A DNA stretch of 64,000 bases from Acidobacteriota bacterium. GTDB taxonomy: Bacteria; Acidobacteriota; Blastocatellia; Pyrinomonadales; Pyrinomonadaceae. Made by a program: the position numbers and the translations under genes. The notes under the pieces were generated by a model. It ran no database searches. It saw only the letters and a program-made list of their open reading frames with translations, and was not told where the DNA came from. Below are positions 1 through 9,403 of this stretch, piece by piece; positions within the stretch are counted from its first letter, which is position 1, and every line of letters starts with the position of its first letter. The DNA lies in the NCBI GenBank assembly GCA_019639155.1, contig JAHBSJ010000003.1, positions 1 to 64,000 on the forward strand, written 5' to 3'.

Positions 1-1
1 A

Positions 2-136
2 TTCTACCGGTTCGAGGGCGTCACGGTGGGCGAAAGCTATGTGATGGGCGTCAGCTCACGCAGCTACCGCTTCACGCCGCGTGTCGTTCAGGTGTTCGAT
101 ACCCTGACCGATATCGACTTCATCGGACTTGAGTAA
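2..136 (+). CDS. C-terminal end of a secreted protein (partial)
   Basis: An open frame enters from the left edge and ends at a TAA at 134-136, giving 45 residues. The visible part (YRFTPRVVQVFDTL, then a short beta-like end IDFIGLE) resembles the last strand of carboxypeptidase-regulatory or Cna-B-like beta-sandwich modules common at the end of acidobacterial surface proteins. That is an inference from a very short piece. Two hairpins follow the stop, the second a textbook terminator, so the gene closes its transcript here and is separate from the mre operon. Confidence 0.6.
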   Translation, partial: FYRFEGVTVGESYVMGVSSRSYRFTPRVVQVFDTLTDIDFIGLE

Positions 137-180
137 GATAGAGCCGCCTGCTCACGCAGGCGGTTCACCCTTATATTTCA

Positions 181-213
181 GGCGGCCCGATCTGGGCCGC
201 CTTTTTTCTTTTT
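181..213 (+). terminator. Rho-independent terminator upstream of mreB
   Basis: Perfect 8-bp stem GGCGGCCC/GGGCCGCC around a GATCT loop, followed by TTTTTTCTTTTT. A second, U-less hairpin (CCGCCTG, loop CTCACG, CAGGCGG, 144-163) lies between it and the upstream stop codon. It isolates the mre operon from the gene entering at the left edge. Confidence 0.9.
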
Positions 214-415
214 CTACCGGTAACACATCTTTTTTTCCAAAATACGGCTTTTAAGTAGAAATCGCGGTATTAATAGGTGTAATCTAGTAAGTTAGACATT
301 TTGAGCGATGTGAGGCCTCTTAAGACGCCCCAAAATACGCATCCGGCTGACCATTGGAATACACCGTTCAACATTTAGCTAAATTTGAGAGTTATAGGAT
401 ATTTGGTTTTAAATA

Positions 416-1462
416 ATGGCATTTAAGTCCCTTTTCAGTTTATTCTCCAGCGATCTCGCGATCGATCTGGGCACCGCGAACACGCTCGTTTATGCGAAAG
501 GCCGCGGTATCGTAGTTTCAGAACCCTCCATCGTTGCCATCAATAAGGTCACGAATCAGGTCGAGGCGGTCGGCCGCGACGCCAAAGAGATGCTTGGCCG
601 CACGCCGGGCAACATCGTCGCGATCCGCCCGATGAAGGACGGCGTCATCGCCAATTTTGAGGTAACGGAAAAAATGCTCCAGCATTTCATCCGAAAAGCT
701 CACAACGGCAAATCGTGGGTGCGCCCGCGAGTGGTCATCGGCATTCCGTCCGAGATCACCCAGGTAGAACGGCGTGCTGTCGAGGACTCCGCGTATCGAG
801 CGAAAGCTTCAGAGGTCTATCTCGTTGAAGAGGCAATGGCTTCGGCGATCGGCGCCGGGCTGCCGATCACAGAGCCGCACGGCAACATGGTCGTCGATAT
901 CGGCGGCGGCACGACCGACATCGCGGTCATTTCGCTGTCGGGCATCGTTTATTCGCGTGCGGTCCGCGTCGCCGGCAACGAGATGGACGAGGCGATAACG
1001 CAGTACATCAAACGCAAATACAATCTGCTGATCGGCGAACGTACGGCTGAGGCGATCAAGATCGCGCTCGGCAGTGCGTATCCGCTTGAAGAAAAACTGA
1101 CGATGGACGTCCGCGGCCGAAACCTGATCGAGGGAATCCCCAAGACGGTCACGATGACCGACGAAGAGATCCGCGAAGCGCTTACCGATTCGGTTTCGAC
1201 CATCATCAACGCCGTCCGAGTCGCCCTCGAACGCACGCCGCCCGAACTCTCAGCCGACATCGTCGAACGCGGCATCGTCCTTACCGGCGGCGGAGCGTTG
1301 TTGAAAAATCTCGACAAGCGTCTGATGATCGAGACCGGGCTGCCCGTCACTCTCGCTGACGATCCGCTCTCCTCGGTCGTGCTCGGCACCGGCAAGATGC
1401 TTTCTGATTTCGAACTTCTTAAGCGTGTCAGGTGGGACAACTCTTTGATGACAGGCAATTAG
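416..1462 (+). CDS. mreB: Rod shape-determining protein MreB
   Basis: Actin-like ATPase that forms membrane-associated filaments and positions the elongasome. At 348 residues it has the normal family length. The phosphate-1 loop [10 protein letters not shown] begins at residue 17, the phosphate-2 loop DIGGGTTD at 161, and the adenosine motif TGGGALL near 290. It starts the collinear block mreB-mreC-mreD-PBP2-RodA-PBP1A. The AT-rich 200-bp leader (214-415) after the upstream terminator must hold the operon promoter, but no convincing -35/-10 pair stands out, and the Shine-Dalgarno is weak (AGGAT about 15 nt upstream). Confidence 0.97.
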   Translation: MAFKSLFSLFSSDLAIDLGTANTLVYAKGRGIVVSEPSIVAINKVTNQVEAVGRDAKEMLGRTPGNIVAIRPMKDGVIANFEVTEKMLQHFIRKAHNGKSWVRPRVVIGIPSEITQVERRAVEDSAYRAKASEVYLVEEAMASAIGAGLPITEPHGNMVVDIGGGTTDIAVISLSGIVYSRAVRVAGNEMDEAITQYIKRKYNLLIGERTAEAIKIALGSAYPLEEKLTMDVRGRNLIEGIPKTVTMTDEEIREALTDSVSTIINAVRVALERTPPELSADIVERGIVLTGGGALLKNLDKRLMIETGLPVTLADDPLSSVVLGTGKMLSDFELLKRVRWDNSLMTGN

Positions 1463-1497
1463 TATCGAGCTGAGAGAGGAGAGGGGCGAGCATTGAA

Positions 1498-1530
<33 letters not shown>

Positions 1531-1535
1531 ACTAG

Positions 1536-2429
1536 ATGGTTGAGCGCAGTCAAACCGAAGTATGGCGAATGGCTCCCTGGCTGATGCTCGCCTTGCTTTT
1601 CATAAATTTCGCACTAATGGCTCTGGATGCTCGCGACCGGACGACCGGCCAATGGGTGGTGCGCGCTTGGGCTCAGACCGCAGCGGATTTTGTGCAGTCG
1701 CCCGTTACGACCATTTCCTCATCGGTTTCGAACTACTTTACATCGATATCCAACCTGCGTTCTGCTCAGGATGAGAACACCATTCTAAAAGAGCGTATTC
1801 AGGAGCTCGAAGTAGAAATAAGGCAAAAAGAGGATCTTGCGGCCGAAAACCGCCGCCTGCTTTCGCTCCTGGACCTGAAGGAACAGACGCAATACCGCGT
1901 GTTGACCGCTCGCATAATCGGGCGCGATCCATCGGCGTGGTTCGATTCGTCCATCATCAACCGCGGCAGCCTGGACGGCGTAAAGCTGAACATGCCTATC
2001 GTGACAGGCGGCGGACTTGTCGGACGTGTTACTGCGGTCAGCCCTTTGACTGCACAGGTCGATCTGATCACTCGTGATAAATCCGGTGTCGGTGCCGTCG
2101 TGGGCGAGATCGGCGGCTCCAACGCTCTGGGCGTAGTTTCCGGAACAAGCAAAAAGGACCTGCTCGAGATGAGATACGTCAGCGGCAGCGTCGAGGTCAG
2201 CGTCGGGCAGATCGTCTATACGACGGGCCAAGACGGCATTTTCCCCGCCGGGTTGAAGATAGGCGAGATAGTCAATATAGTCCCCGGCTCGGCAACGACG
2301 CCGCATCAGATACAGATCAGGCCCGCGTCGCGTCTGGATTCGATGCAGGAGGTCGGCGTTTTGCTATACGAGCCGCCGGAAAAAACGGATTTTGAACAGA
2401 AGCTGCCGAATGCAGTAAAACGAAACTAA
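1536..2429 (+). CDS. mreC: Rod shape-determining protein MreC
   Basis: Bitopic membrane protein that links cytoplasmic MreB to periplasmic PBP2 and activates the elongasome. It has a short cytoplasmic N-terminus, one membrane helix (about residues 13-33), a coiled coil (about 65-105, rich in E/R/L) and the double beta-barrel periplasmic domain with the G-rich VTGGGLVGRV segment near 155. At 297 residues it is a normal length. The ATG at 1536 follows a heptad repeat and has no good Shine-Dalgarno, so translation may depend on the mreB context. The mreD start lies 4 nt downstream. Confidence 0.95.
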   Translation: MVERSQTEVWRMAPWLMLALLFINFALMALDARDRTTGQWVVRAWAQTAADFVQSPVTTISSSVSNYFTSISNLRSAQDENTILKERIQELEVEIRQKEDLAAENRRLLSLLDLKEQTQYRVLTARIIGRDPSAWFDSSIINRGSLDGVKLNMPIVTGGGLVGRVTAVSPLTAQVDLITRDKSGVGAVVGEIGGSNALGVVSGTSKKDLLEMRYVSGSVEVSVGQIVYTTGQDGIFPAGLKIGEIVNIVPGSATTPHQIQIRPASRLDSMQEVGVLLYEPPEKTDFEQKLPNAVKRN

Positions 2430-2433
2430 GATC

Positions 2434-2979
2434 GTGGAAGGAGTACGCCTTACAATTGCACTGATCGTCGCGGTCGCGTTGCAGTGGACGCTGCGCAACG
2501 TTTTTGAGCCGCTGATGTACATCGACCTGCCGCTTATCGTCATCGTTTACGCGGCGGTCGGTCGAAACACGATGCGGGCGCTCATTTTCGGCACGGCGGC
2601 CGGGCTCGCAGTAGATGCCTTGAGCGGCGGCCTGCTCGGTGCGGGTGCATTTGCAAAAACGCTGGTCGCATATATCGTCAGCGAGATCGCCCGAAGGGTC
2701 TATTTGGACAACGTTCTGCTTCGCATCCCCGTCCTAGCAGGTGCGTGTATTTTTGACGACCTCGCCGTCTATGTCCTGCACAACATGTTCGGCCAGCCGC
2801 CTGTCGGCGACCTGCTCATTACGGCGGCGTATTCCCTGATAGGGACGACGGTGGTCGGTACGATGATATTTTTACTGCTGCAGAGCTTTTCCGGCACCAC
2901 GCCTCGAAAGAGGAAGAGCGATTTCTTTCCTCCGCGTAGGAACACGCGTCGGCGCAATCCGATACGCCTAGGTAAGTGA
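2434..2979 (+). CDS. mreD: Rod shape-determining protein MreD
   Basis: Small polytopic membrane partner of MreC in the cell-elongation complex. The 181 residues contain about five hydrophobic segments and a basic C-terminal tail (RKRKSDFFPPRRNTRRR). The assignment rests on size, hydropathy and the conserved position between mreC and the PBP2 gene, since MreD sequences diverge strongly. Start is GTG at 2434, 4 nt after the mreC stop, with coupled translation likely. Confidence 0.9.
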   Translation: MEGVRLTIALIVAVALQWTLRNVFEPLMYIDLPLIVIVYAAVGRNTMRALIFGTAAGLAVDALSGGLLGAGAFAKTLVAYIVSEIARRVYLDNVLLRIPVLAGACIFDDLAVYVLHNMFGQPPVGDLLITAAYSLIGTTVVGTMIFLLLQSFSGTTPRKRKSDFFPPRRNTRRRNPIRLGK

Positions 2980-2989
2980 TGTGTAGAGA

Positions 2990-4882
2990 ATGAAGATAGG
3001 AGATCAAGCACAAAACCTCGCTGTCCGTGTCGCCGTGATACAGGTGCTGGCATTCGTCCTGCTGGCAGTACTCGGCGCCCGGCTCTATCATCTGCAGATC
3101 GTCCGCGGCGACCATTTTTCCGAGCGTGCCGAGAGCCAGCGTGTCCGCCTGATCCCGATACCGGCACCTCGCGGGGCAATTTTCGACCGCGAGGGCCGGA
3201 TCTTGGTCGATTCGCGGCCGACATATAACGTCGTCCTATCGAACGAGCCGCTCAAAAAGATCGACCTCAACGACCGCATCGACGAGTATGCCGAAGGGCT
3301 CAAGCTCGACCGTCAATACGTCGTCGAACGCCTCAATCTGATCCGAAGGCAGAATGAATTCGAGTCGATGGTTCTCAAAGAGAATGTCGATATGCGCGAC
3401 ATCGCCTGGGTCGAATCGCACTCGCTCGAATTTCCCGAGCTTAGGGTCGAGTTGCGGCCGCAGCGTTTTTATCCGTTGGGAGAGACGCTTGCTCATGTTC
3501 TCGGCTACGTCGGCGAGATCAGCCCGAAACAGCTCGAGGATCCGAAATATCAGGAACGCGGCTTCCGGCCCGGCGACATCATCGGCAAAGGCGGGCTTGA
3601 ACAGTATTACGACGAATACCTCCGCGGGCGGCCGGGCTACCGCAAGGTTCTTGTCGACAGCCGCGGCCGTGTTCAAAGCGAACTTGAGGTCGTTCAGCCG
3701 CAATCGGGGCAAGATCTGGTGACGTCCATAGACCTCGACCTGCAGATGGCTGCCGAACAGCAGCTCGCCAAATCGGTCACCAAACGAGGCACTATAATCG
3801 CGATGGATCCGCGTAACGGCGAGATGCTGGCGATGGCATCGGCTCCGTCGTTCGATCCGAATGTCTTTGTCCGAGGTGCATCGACGCCGGAAGGCCGAAA
3901 GCGCATCGCGGAGTATTGGCAGGAAGAGGAACGGCCGCTTTTCAACCGGGCCATACAGGGACGTTATCCGCCGGGCTCGACATGGAAGATTCCCGAATCC
4001 GCCGCGGCACTTCAGCAGGGCGTTATTACCGTGAACAATTCAAACATGGCCTGCGGCGGCGGCATCACGATCGGTAATAAATTCACACGCTGCATGGGCA
4101 GCCACGGCTCGCCGCCTCTTTCCTACGCCATCACGAAATCCTGCGACGGCTATTACTACCGCCTGGCACTCAAGATGGGCATCGACGGCCTGATCCAGAT
4201 GATCGAGGATTACGGTTTTGACAAGCGTTCGGGCATCGACCTTCCTAATGAAAAGGTGCCGCAGACGCCAAAATCGTGGATGTCTTACGTCGTAAAGAAC
4301 GAGGGCAAATGGAGCGATATACGCACCGTATATGCCTCGATCGGCCAGGACACCGTCGTCGTCACGCCCATCTCGATGCTGCGTGCCGTCGCGGCCATTG
4401 GGATGCGCGGCAAGGAATACATCCCGCATTTCATGAAAGAGGTCCGGCCGATCGGAGCCGTCGGCGAGCCCGGTACATCGACGTTCATGCAGGAACGGCC
4501 GGGCCTCAAGTTTCAGTATCCCGAGCCGAAAGTGATCCCGATGTCGGACGACAAATGGGACGTCATCCTTAAAGGTATGTGGGCAGTGGTGAACGGCGGC
4601 GGGACTGCGTCGCGGATCGCGATACCGGGATTTGAAATAGCCGGCAAAACAGGCACCGCCCAGGTCGCCGAGCTCGGAAAGGACGTAGGAAAGAACAAGG
4701 ACCACGCGTGGTTCGTCAGCTATGCACCGGCTTACGAGCCCGAGATCGCCGTGCTTGCACTTATCGAGAACTCCGGTTTCGGCGGCAGCCACGCGGCTCC
4801 CGCCGTGCGGGGTATTTACGATGCGTATGTGGCAAAGCGGCCCGGCGGGAGCAATATCGAAAAAGAGGTGGCACGCAGGTAA
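2990..4882 (+). CDS. mrdA: Penicillin-binding protein 2 (elongasome transpeptidase)
   Basis: Class B PBP that cross-links peptidoglycan during elongation, paired with RodA. One N-terminal membrane helix (about residues 14-34) is followed by the PBP dimer domain and a transpeptidase domain with all three active-site motifs: SxxK at S330-K333 (STWK), SCD at 384-386 in place of SxN as usual in PBP2, and KTG at 553-555. At 630 residues it fits the family. Its TAA is directly followed by the rodA ATG, the usual PBP2-RodA pairing. Confidence 0.96.
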   Translation: MKIGDQAQNLAVRVAVIQVLAFVLLAVLGARLYHLQIVRGDHFSERAESQRVRLIPIPAPRGAIFDREGRILVDSRPTYNVVLSNEPLKKIDLNDRIDEYAEGLKLDRQYVVERLNLIRRQNEFESMVLKENVDMRDIAWVESHSLEFPELRVELRPQRFYPLGETLAHVLGYVGEISPKQLEDPKYQERGFRPGDIIGKGGLEQYYDEYLRGRPGYRKVLVDSRGRVQSELEVVQPQSGQDLVTSIDLDLQMAAEQQLAKSVTKRGTIIAMDPRNGEMLAMASAPSFDPNVFVRGASTPEGRKRIAEYWQEEERPLFNRAIQGRYPPGSTWKIPESAAALQQGVITVNNSNMACGGGITIGNKFTRCMGSHGSPPLSYAITKSCDGYYYRLALKMGIDGLIQMIEDYGFDKRSGIDLPNEKVPQTPKSWMSYVVKNEGKWSDIRTVYASIGQDTVVVTPISMLRAVAAIGMRGKEYIPHFMKEVRPIGAVGEPGTSTFMQERPGLKFQYPEPKVIPMSDDKWDVILKGMWAVVNGGGTASRIAIPGFEIAGKTGTAQVAELGKDVGKNKDHAWFVSYAPAYEPEIAVLALIENSGFGGSHAAPAVRGIYDAYVAKRPGGSNIEKEVARR

Positions 4883-6001
4883 ATGGCAGCCATTCTCGAA
4901 AAGCATTCACTTCGTGACCTGGACTGGCAGACCGCGTTGCTCGCGGTCGCGATCTCGGCATTCGGTGTTTGGCAGATCTATAACGCCGTCCCCAGCGAGG
5001 GCTACTGGTCAAAACAGATAGCCGGCATCGTGATCGCCATGATCGCGTTTGTGGTGGTCGCATTCACTGATTTTCGACGGATCATAGAGGCGGCACCGGT
5101 TTTCTATGCGATCGGGCTGTTTTTGCTTTTCCTCGTACTTACGCCATTGGGCGTCGAGGTGAACGGGCAAAAGGCGTGGCTGCGATTGCCGTTGATCGGG
5201 CAGTTTCAGCCGTCGGAGTTCATGAAGATCCCGACGGTGCTTATGCTCGCGAAATATTTCGGCGCCCGAAAGCCAAAACCGCTTACATTGAAGGAAACGC
5301 TCGTCGGTGCGGCCATACTTGCGGGGCCGGTCGGCCTAATTATGCTCGAACCCGACGCCGGCCAGGCAATAACGTATTTTCCGCTTCTGGGCGCCGTGCT
5401 TTTTCTTTCCGCGATCAAGATTCGCTACGTAGTATTGACCATCGCGGCGGCAGCGGTATTTCTGCCGACCGCGTATGTCCTCGGCGTGAACACAGGCTTG
5501 ATCAAGCTTTACCAGCAGCAGCGGATCATGGCCATCCTTGACCCTGAGAGCGTCGATCCGCGAGGCTTCGGTTATCACACCGTACAGTCCATGATCACCG
5601 TTGGCAAAGGCGGGCTGACGGGCATCAAGGGCGATGCGGAAACGTCGCAGAGCGTTCTTAAATTTCTCCCAGAGCCGCAGACCGATTTCATCTTTGCCGT
5701 AACGGCAGAAAACACGGGATTTATCGGCTGCGTGGCCCTTCTTTTGGCATACGCACTGTTGTTCTCGAGGATGATCGCGGGTGCCCGTGAGGCTTCCGAC
5801 CGTGCGGGAATGCTTGTTATAATGGCCATCGTCAGCGGAATGGTCTTCCAGATATTCATCAATATCGGGATGACGCTCGGTTTTCTGCCGGTCATCGGTG
5901 TTCCGCTGCCGCTGATGAGCGCTGGGCTGTCGGCACTGCTCACAACATTTGTGGCGATAGGATTTGTTGTCAGCATTCGGCTGCGGCGATTTGTTAATTA
6001 G
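4883..6001 (+). CDS. rodA: RodA, SEDS-family peptidoglycan polymerase
   Basis: Polytopic lipid II polymerase of the elongasome, working with PBP2. The 372 residues hold about ten hydrophobic helices and the SEDS signatures: GFGYHTVQSMITVGKGG near residue 230, PEPQTDFIF with the putative catalytic Asp at 268, and the C-terminal GVPLPLMSAGLSAL. The ATG abuts the PBP2 stop codon with no intervening base, indicating tight translational coupling. Confidence 0.96.
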   Translation: MAAILEKHSLRDLDWQTALLAVAISAFGVWQIYNAVPSEGYWSKQIAGIVIAMIAFVVVAFTDFRRIIEAAPVFYAIGLFLLFLVLTPLGVEVNGQKAWLRLPLIGQFQPSEFMKIPTVLMLAKYFGARKPKPLTLKETLVGAAILAGPVGLIMLEPDAGQAITYFPLLGAVLFLSAIKIRYVVLTIAAAAVFLPTAYVLGVNTGLIKLYQQQRIMAILDPESVDPRGFGYHTVQSMITVGKGGLTGIKGDAETSQSVLKFLPEPQTDFIFAVTAENTGFIGCVALLLAYALLFSRMIAGAREASDRAGMLVIMAIVSGMVFQIFINIGMTLGFLPVIGVPLPLMSAGLSALLTTFVAIGFVVSIRLRRFVN

Positions 6002-6016
6002 GAGAAGTAGTACGAT

Positions 6017-8572
6017 ATGTCAGTAGAAGCAGAACGTTTTCCGGCGGTTGAGGCCGGCTCGGCACAGGGCATCGGCTCTTGGCTGGCATTTTGGTTCTCG
6101 GCCATTGTTCTGACGGTCTCAGCGGGCGGCCTGACAGGCGTCCTCGCGTCGTATTACCTGAACAACTCGCAGTATTCCGTCGAGGTCTCGGCTCTTGCAA
6201 CGTATCGTCCGCCGCAGGTGACGACCATCTATGCCGACGACGGCGAGACCGTTCTGGCCGAATTCGCTATCGAAAAACGCATTCCTATCAAGATACAGGA
6301 CGTGCCGGAACGCGTCACCGACGCACTGCTCGCCATCGAAGATTACCGCTACCGCGATCATATCGGAATTGACCCATATCGTATCGTCGGTGCTGTCGTC
6401 AGAAATCTGACGTCCGACCGCGTCGAAGGTGCCTCGACCATCACGCAGCAGCTCGCCAAGAACCTTTTCCTCTACAAGGACAAGACCTACACGCGAAAGG
6501 TGAACGAATGGGCGGTCGCACTGCAGATCGAGCGGTTCTATACAAAGGATCAGATCCTTGAGATGTATATGAACTACGTTTTCCTCGGCGCCGGAGCCTA
6601 TGGTTTTGAGGCAGGCTCGAGGACGTATTTTGGCAAATCCATAAAGGACCTGAATCTGGAAGAGGCCGCATTGCTCGCCGCGATACCGAAATCTCCCGAA
6701 TATTCGCCGACCCGCAATATGGAAAAGGCGAAGATGCGTCGCGATATCGTACTCGACCAGATGGCGAAATATTATCCCGAAAAATATTCGCAATCGGATG
6801 TGAACGCTGCCAAAGCTAAGCCCATTCAGCTTGCCAGTACGGCCTATTATCAGGCACAGCCGAAATCGACCGCGTGGGATTATCCGGTTGAAGAGATACG
6901 CCGTTACCTGGAGATGAAATACACGACCCGTGTTGCCCAGGGCGGGCTGAAGGTCTATTCGACCATCAATGTCGATGCCCAAAAACTGGCGACGCGTGTC
7001 GTCCGCGAGCGGCTGCGGCAGTTCGATAAGGGCCGAAAGTGGCGGTCAGATTATCAGAACATACTCCTCGACGATGAGGGCGAGCCCATCACGGACGAGG
7101 CGACCGTGTCGAAGATGCTTGAGAACTACAAGCACCCCGATTGGTACGGCGACGAATATAAAGAGGGCGAATACATCAAAGGCCTCGTGATGCGTGCCAG
7201 CCCGAACAGCGATGAGGTAGGCGTGCGTTTCGGACGTTACAAAGCGATCGTGCGGTCCGGCGATATGGGCCGTGCCGGCAGGTCTCCTCGTCAGGAGCTA
7301 AAGCCGGGCTTTTTGGCGGAGTTCTATATTGAAAAGGTCGATAACGATAACCAAACGCTCGAAGTGCGGCTGGAACAGACGCCCGAGATCCAGGCCGCGA
7401 TGGTGACGATGAACGCGAAGACCGGCGAGATCGTTGCGATGGTCGGCGGTTACGATTTTCACACCAACAAATTCAACAACGCCACTCAGGGATTGCGTCA
7501 GACGGGTTCGGCTTACAAGCCCTTCGTTTACGCCGCTGCGGTCGAAGAAGGGATGACGCCCGATACGGTCGTCAGCGGAGCCCCCATAAAACGCGGCGGA
7601 TGGCAGCCGACGAACTATGACGGCAGTCCCGGGCACGGCAACGTGCCTATGAAGATCGCTTTGGCGAAATCATATAACATCGCTGCGGTTCACCTGCTCG
7701 ATCAGGTCGGCATTCAGGCCGGCGCTCAGATGGTCCGCCGTTTCGGTATCTCGAACCCTATGGCGCCGAGCCTGCCGAGCGCTCTCGGAGCCTCTGAAGC
7801 GTCGCTGCTGGAGATGGTCGCCGCGTATTCGGCTTTTCCGAATAAAGGCATCAGGATGACGCCGCACCTGATCCGCAAGGTCTATAACCGCGACGGCAGC
7901 CTGCTGGAGGACAACGAAGGACAAAGCACCAAGGTGATGAATGAGTACGTCGCTCTCACCATGGCGCAGATGATGCGCGGCGTCGTCCAGGGCGGAGGCA
8001 CGGCGACGAACGCAAGCGCGGGCGGCCATCCGCTGGCGGGTAAGACCGGCACCGTCAACGCACACACCGACGTCTGGTTTATTGGGTTTACGCCTACTTA
8101 TGTCACCGGCGTTTGGATGGGAAACCCGAAACGCAAAGAGCCTCTCGGGCGTGGAATGACCGGCGGCGGCGGGGCAGTGCCTTACTTCTCGGCGTTCATG
8201 GTGCCCTTTATGAAGGACAAGCCGATGGAGAAATTCCCGGATCCGCCGCCTATGCCGGCCGAGATAAAACGCGCGGCCGAACTGAGAAAACGTGAGGAGC
8301 TTGAGAAACTGGAGGAAGCGGAATTGAGCGGCAGGCGTTCGGGGATCGTATTCACACCCGGAACGCAGATAGATCCGGATGCACCGTTGCCGGGCGAGCC
8401 GGGCCAGAACGATCCGCGGCCCGATACCACACCGCGTCCGTCTGACGATCCGCCGCCCGATAGGCCGATCGTCGTCCGAACGCCCAGCGTCCAATCAACG
8501 CCTAGGCCTGATCCTCAACCTGAAAAGACTCCCGAAGGCCCGCGCCGGCAGGGAAAGAAAGGTGAGGGGTAG
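6017..8572 (+). CDS. mrcA: Class A penicillin-binding protein 1A (transglycosylase/transpeptidase)
   Basis: Bifunctional peptidoglycan synthase. One membrane helix (about residues 20-48) is followed by a GT51 domain with the catalytic EDYRYRDHIG motif (Glu108) and GASTITQQLAKN, then a linker domain and a transpeptidase with SAYK at Ser498, SYN at 552-554 and KTG at 676-678. The last 110 residues are a charged then Pro-rich tail, probably disordered. A strong Shine-Dalgarno (GGAGAAG, 6001-6007) lies 9 nt before the ATG. Having a class A PBP directly behind rodA suggests both synthase classes are co-transcribed with the MreB machinery. Confidence 0.95.
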   Translation: MSVEAERFPAVEAGSAQGIGSWLAFWFSAIVLTVSAGGLTGVLASYYLNNSQYSVEVSALATYRPPQVTTIYADDGETVLAEFAIEKRIPIKIQDVPERVTDALLAIEDYRYRDHIGIDPYRIVGAVVRNLTSDRVEGASTITQQLAKNLFLYKDKTYTRKVNEWAVALQIERFYTKDQILEMYMNYVFLGAGAYGFEAGSRTYFGKSIKDLNLEEAALLAAIPKSPEYSPTRNMEKAKMRRDIVLDQMAKYYPEKYSQSDVNAAKAKPIQLASTAYYQAQPKSTAWDYPVEEIRRYLEMKYTTRVAQGGLKVYSTINVDAQKLATRVVRERLRQFDKGRKWRSDYQNILLDDEGEPITDEATVSKMLENYKHPDWYGDEYKEGEYIKGLVMRASPNSDEVGVRFGRYKAIVRSGDMGRAGRSPRQELKPGFLAEFYIEKVDNDNQTLEVRLEQTPEIQAAMVTMNAKTGEIVAMVGGYDFHTNKFNNATQGLRQTGSAYKPFVYAAAVEEGMTPDTVVSGAPIKRGGWQPTNYDGSPGHGNVPMKIALAKSYNIAAVHLLDQVGIQAGAQMVRRFGISNPMAPSLPSALGASEASLLEMVAAYSAFPNKGIRMTPHLIRKVYNRDGSLLEDNEGQSTKVMNEYVALTMAQMMRGVVQGGGTATNASAGGHPLAGKTGTVNAHTDVWFIGFTPTYVTGVWMGNPKRKEPLGRGMTGGGGAVPYFSAFMVPFMKDKPMEKFPDPPPMPAEIKRAAELRKREELEKLEEAELSGRRSGIVFTPGTQIDPDAPLPGEPGQNDPRPDTTPRPSDDPPPDRPIVVRTPSVQSTPRPDPQPEKTPEGPRRQGKKGEG

Positions 8573-8589
8573 GCTGGCAGAGGAGTGGA

Positions 8590-8613
8590 GGAGACAAGGA
8601 GAGAGGGAGACAA
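8590..8613 (+). repeat. Octad tandem repeat (GGAGACAA type)
   Basis: Three 8-bp units, GGAGACAA, GGAGAGAG and GGAGACAA, follow the PBP1A stop. The same octad family appears inside the purL frame at 54003-54034. The last unit is the left arm of the terminator at 8605-8635. Confidence 0.85.
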
Positions 8614-8635
8614 GGATACTTGCCTCCCCTTTTTT
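8605..8635 (+). terminator. Terminator of the mre/PBP operon
   Basis: Stem GGGAGACAAG/CTTGCCTCCC with one mismatch, GATA loop and a CTTTTTT tail. The left arm is made from the octad repeat. It lies between the plus-strand operon and the convergent minus-strand esterase gene. Confidence 0.75.
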
Positions 8636-8649
8636 GTTACTACAGCGGA

Positions 8650-9384
8650 TCACTTCGTAAATTCGCCGAGGTAATACGGCAGCATCCTTCGCCACCAGAC
8701 CCAATCGTGGTTGACGTCGTGTCCCCAGATCTCGAGCCGGTGCGGGATGCCTTTTGAATGGAGCAGCCCCGAAAATTCGCGGCTGCGGTCCGGTGCCTCG
8801 TAGGCACCTTGCCCTGTTACGATCACTATCGAATCCGCACGCTGCAAACGCGGCAGGTGATAATCATCGTTAAGATTCTTTAAGTACATCGTCGGGTTAT
8901 TGAAATAGACGTTCTCGTCGTAGTAGCTCTCAAGATAATTATAGATATCGTAGCTGCCGCTCATCGCGATCGTGCCCCGGAAATTATCCGAATGCTTGAA
9001 GTATGTATTTGCCGCGAGCAGTGCGCCCAGGCTTGCACCTGTTGTCAGAGGCTTTGCGTCGGCACCGCATTCATTGCGTATGAGCGGCAGGACCTCTTCC
9101 ATGATGTATCGGTCATAGCGCGTCAGCATCTCGACCTTCCAGCCGGGGTGGGATTCTTTATTGAGAAGGCTGTAGCGGTTGACCGAGTTGATCGAGTAGG
9201 CTCGTATCTTTCCCGCTTCGATGAATTCCTTTATGGCGTCAACCAAATAAAAACGTTCGTATTCCAAATAATCTGCCGCTGCAGTGGGGAACATCAGCAG
9301 CGGATAGCCCGCGTCGCCGTATGCCACCAGCGGCATTTCCATGCCCAAATTGTGGCTGAACCACGATGTTGTGTCTCGTCGCAT
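8650..9384 (-). CDS. Esterase-family alpha/beta hydrolase
   Basis: Predicted serine hydrolase of the Esterase D/putative esterase (PF00756) type; the substrate is unknown. The 244-residue protein has the nucleophile elbow GASLGA with Ser118, and a C-terminal GHDVNHDW segment that should supply the catalytic His (222 or 226). No signal peptide is visible, so it is probably cytoplasmic. It is the last gene of a minus-strand set lipB-lipoprotein-esterase, 19 nt after the lipoprotein gene. Confidence 0.85.
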   Translation of the reverse strand: MRRDTTSWFSHNLGMEMPLVAYGDAGYPLLMFPTAAADYLEYERFYLVDAIKEFIEAGKIRAYSINSVNRYSLLNKESHPGWKVEMLTRYDRYIMEEVLPLIRNECGADAKPLTTGASLGALLAANTYFKHSDNFRGTIAMSGSYDIYNYLESYYDENVYFNNPTMYLKNLNDDYHLPRLQRADSIVIVTGQGAYEAPDRSREFSGLLHSKGIPHRLEIWGHDVNHDWVWWRRMLPYYLGEFTK

Positions 9385-9403
9385 TTAGTATCGTTTCTCC
9401 AAA

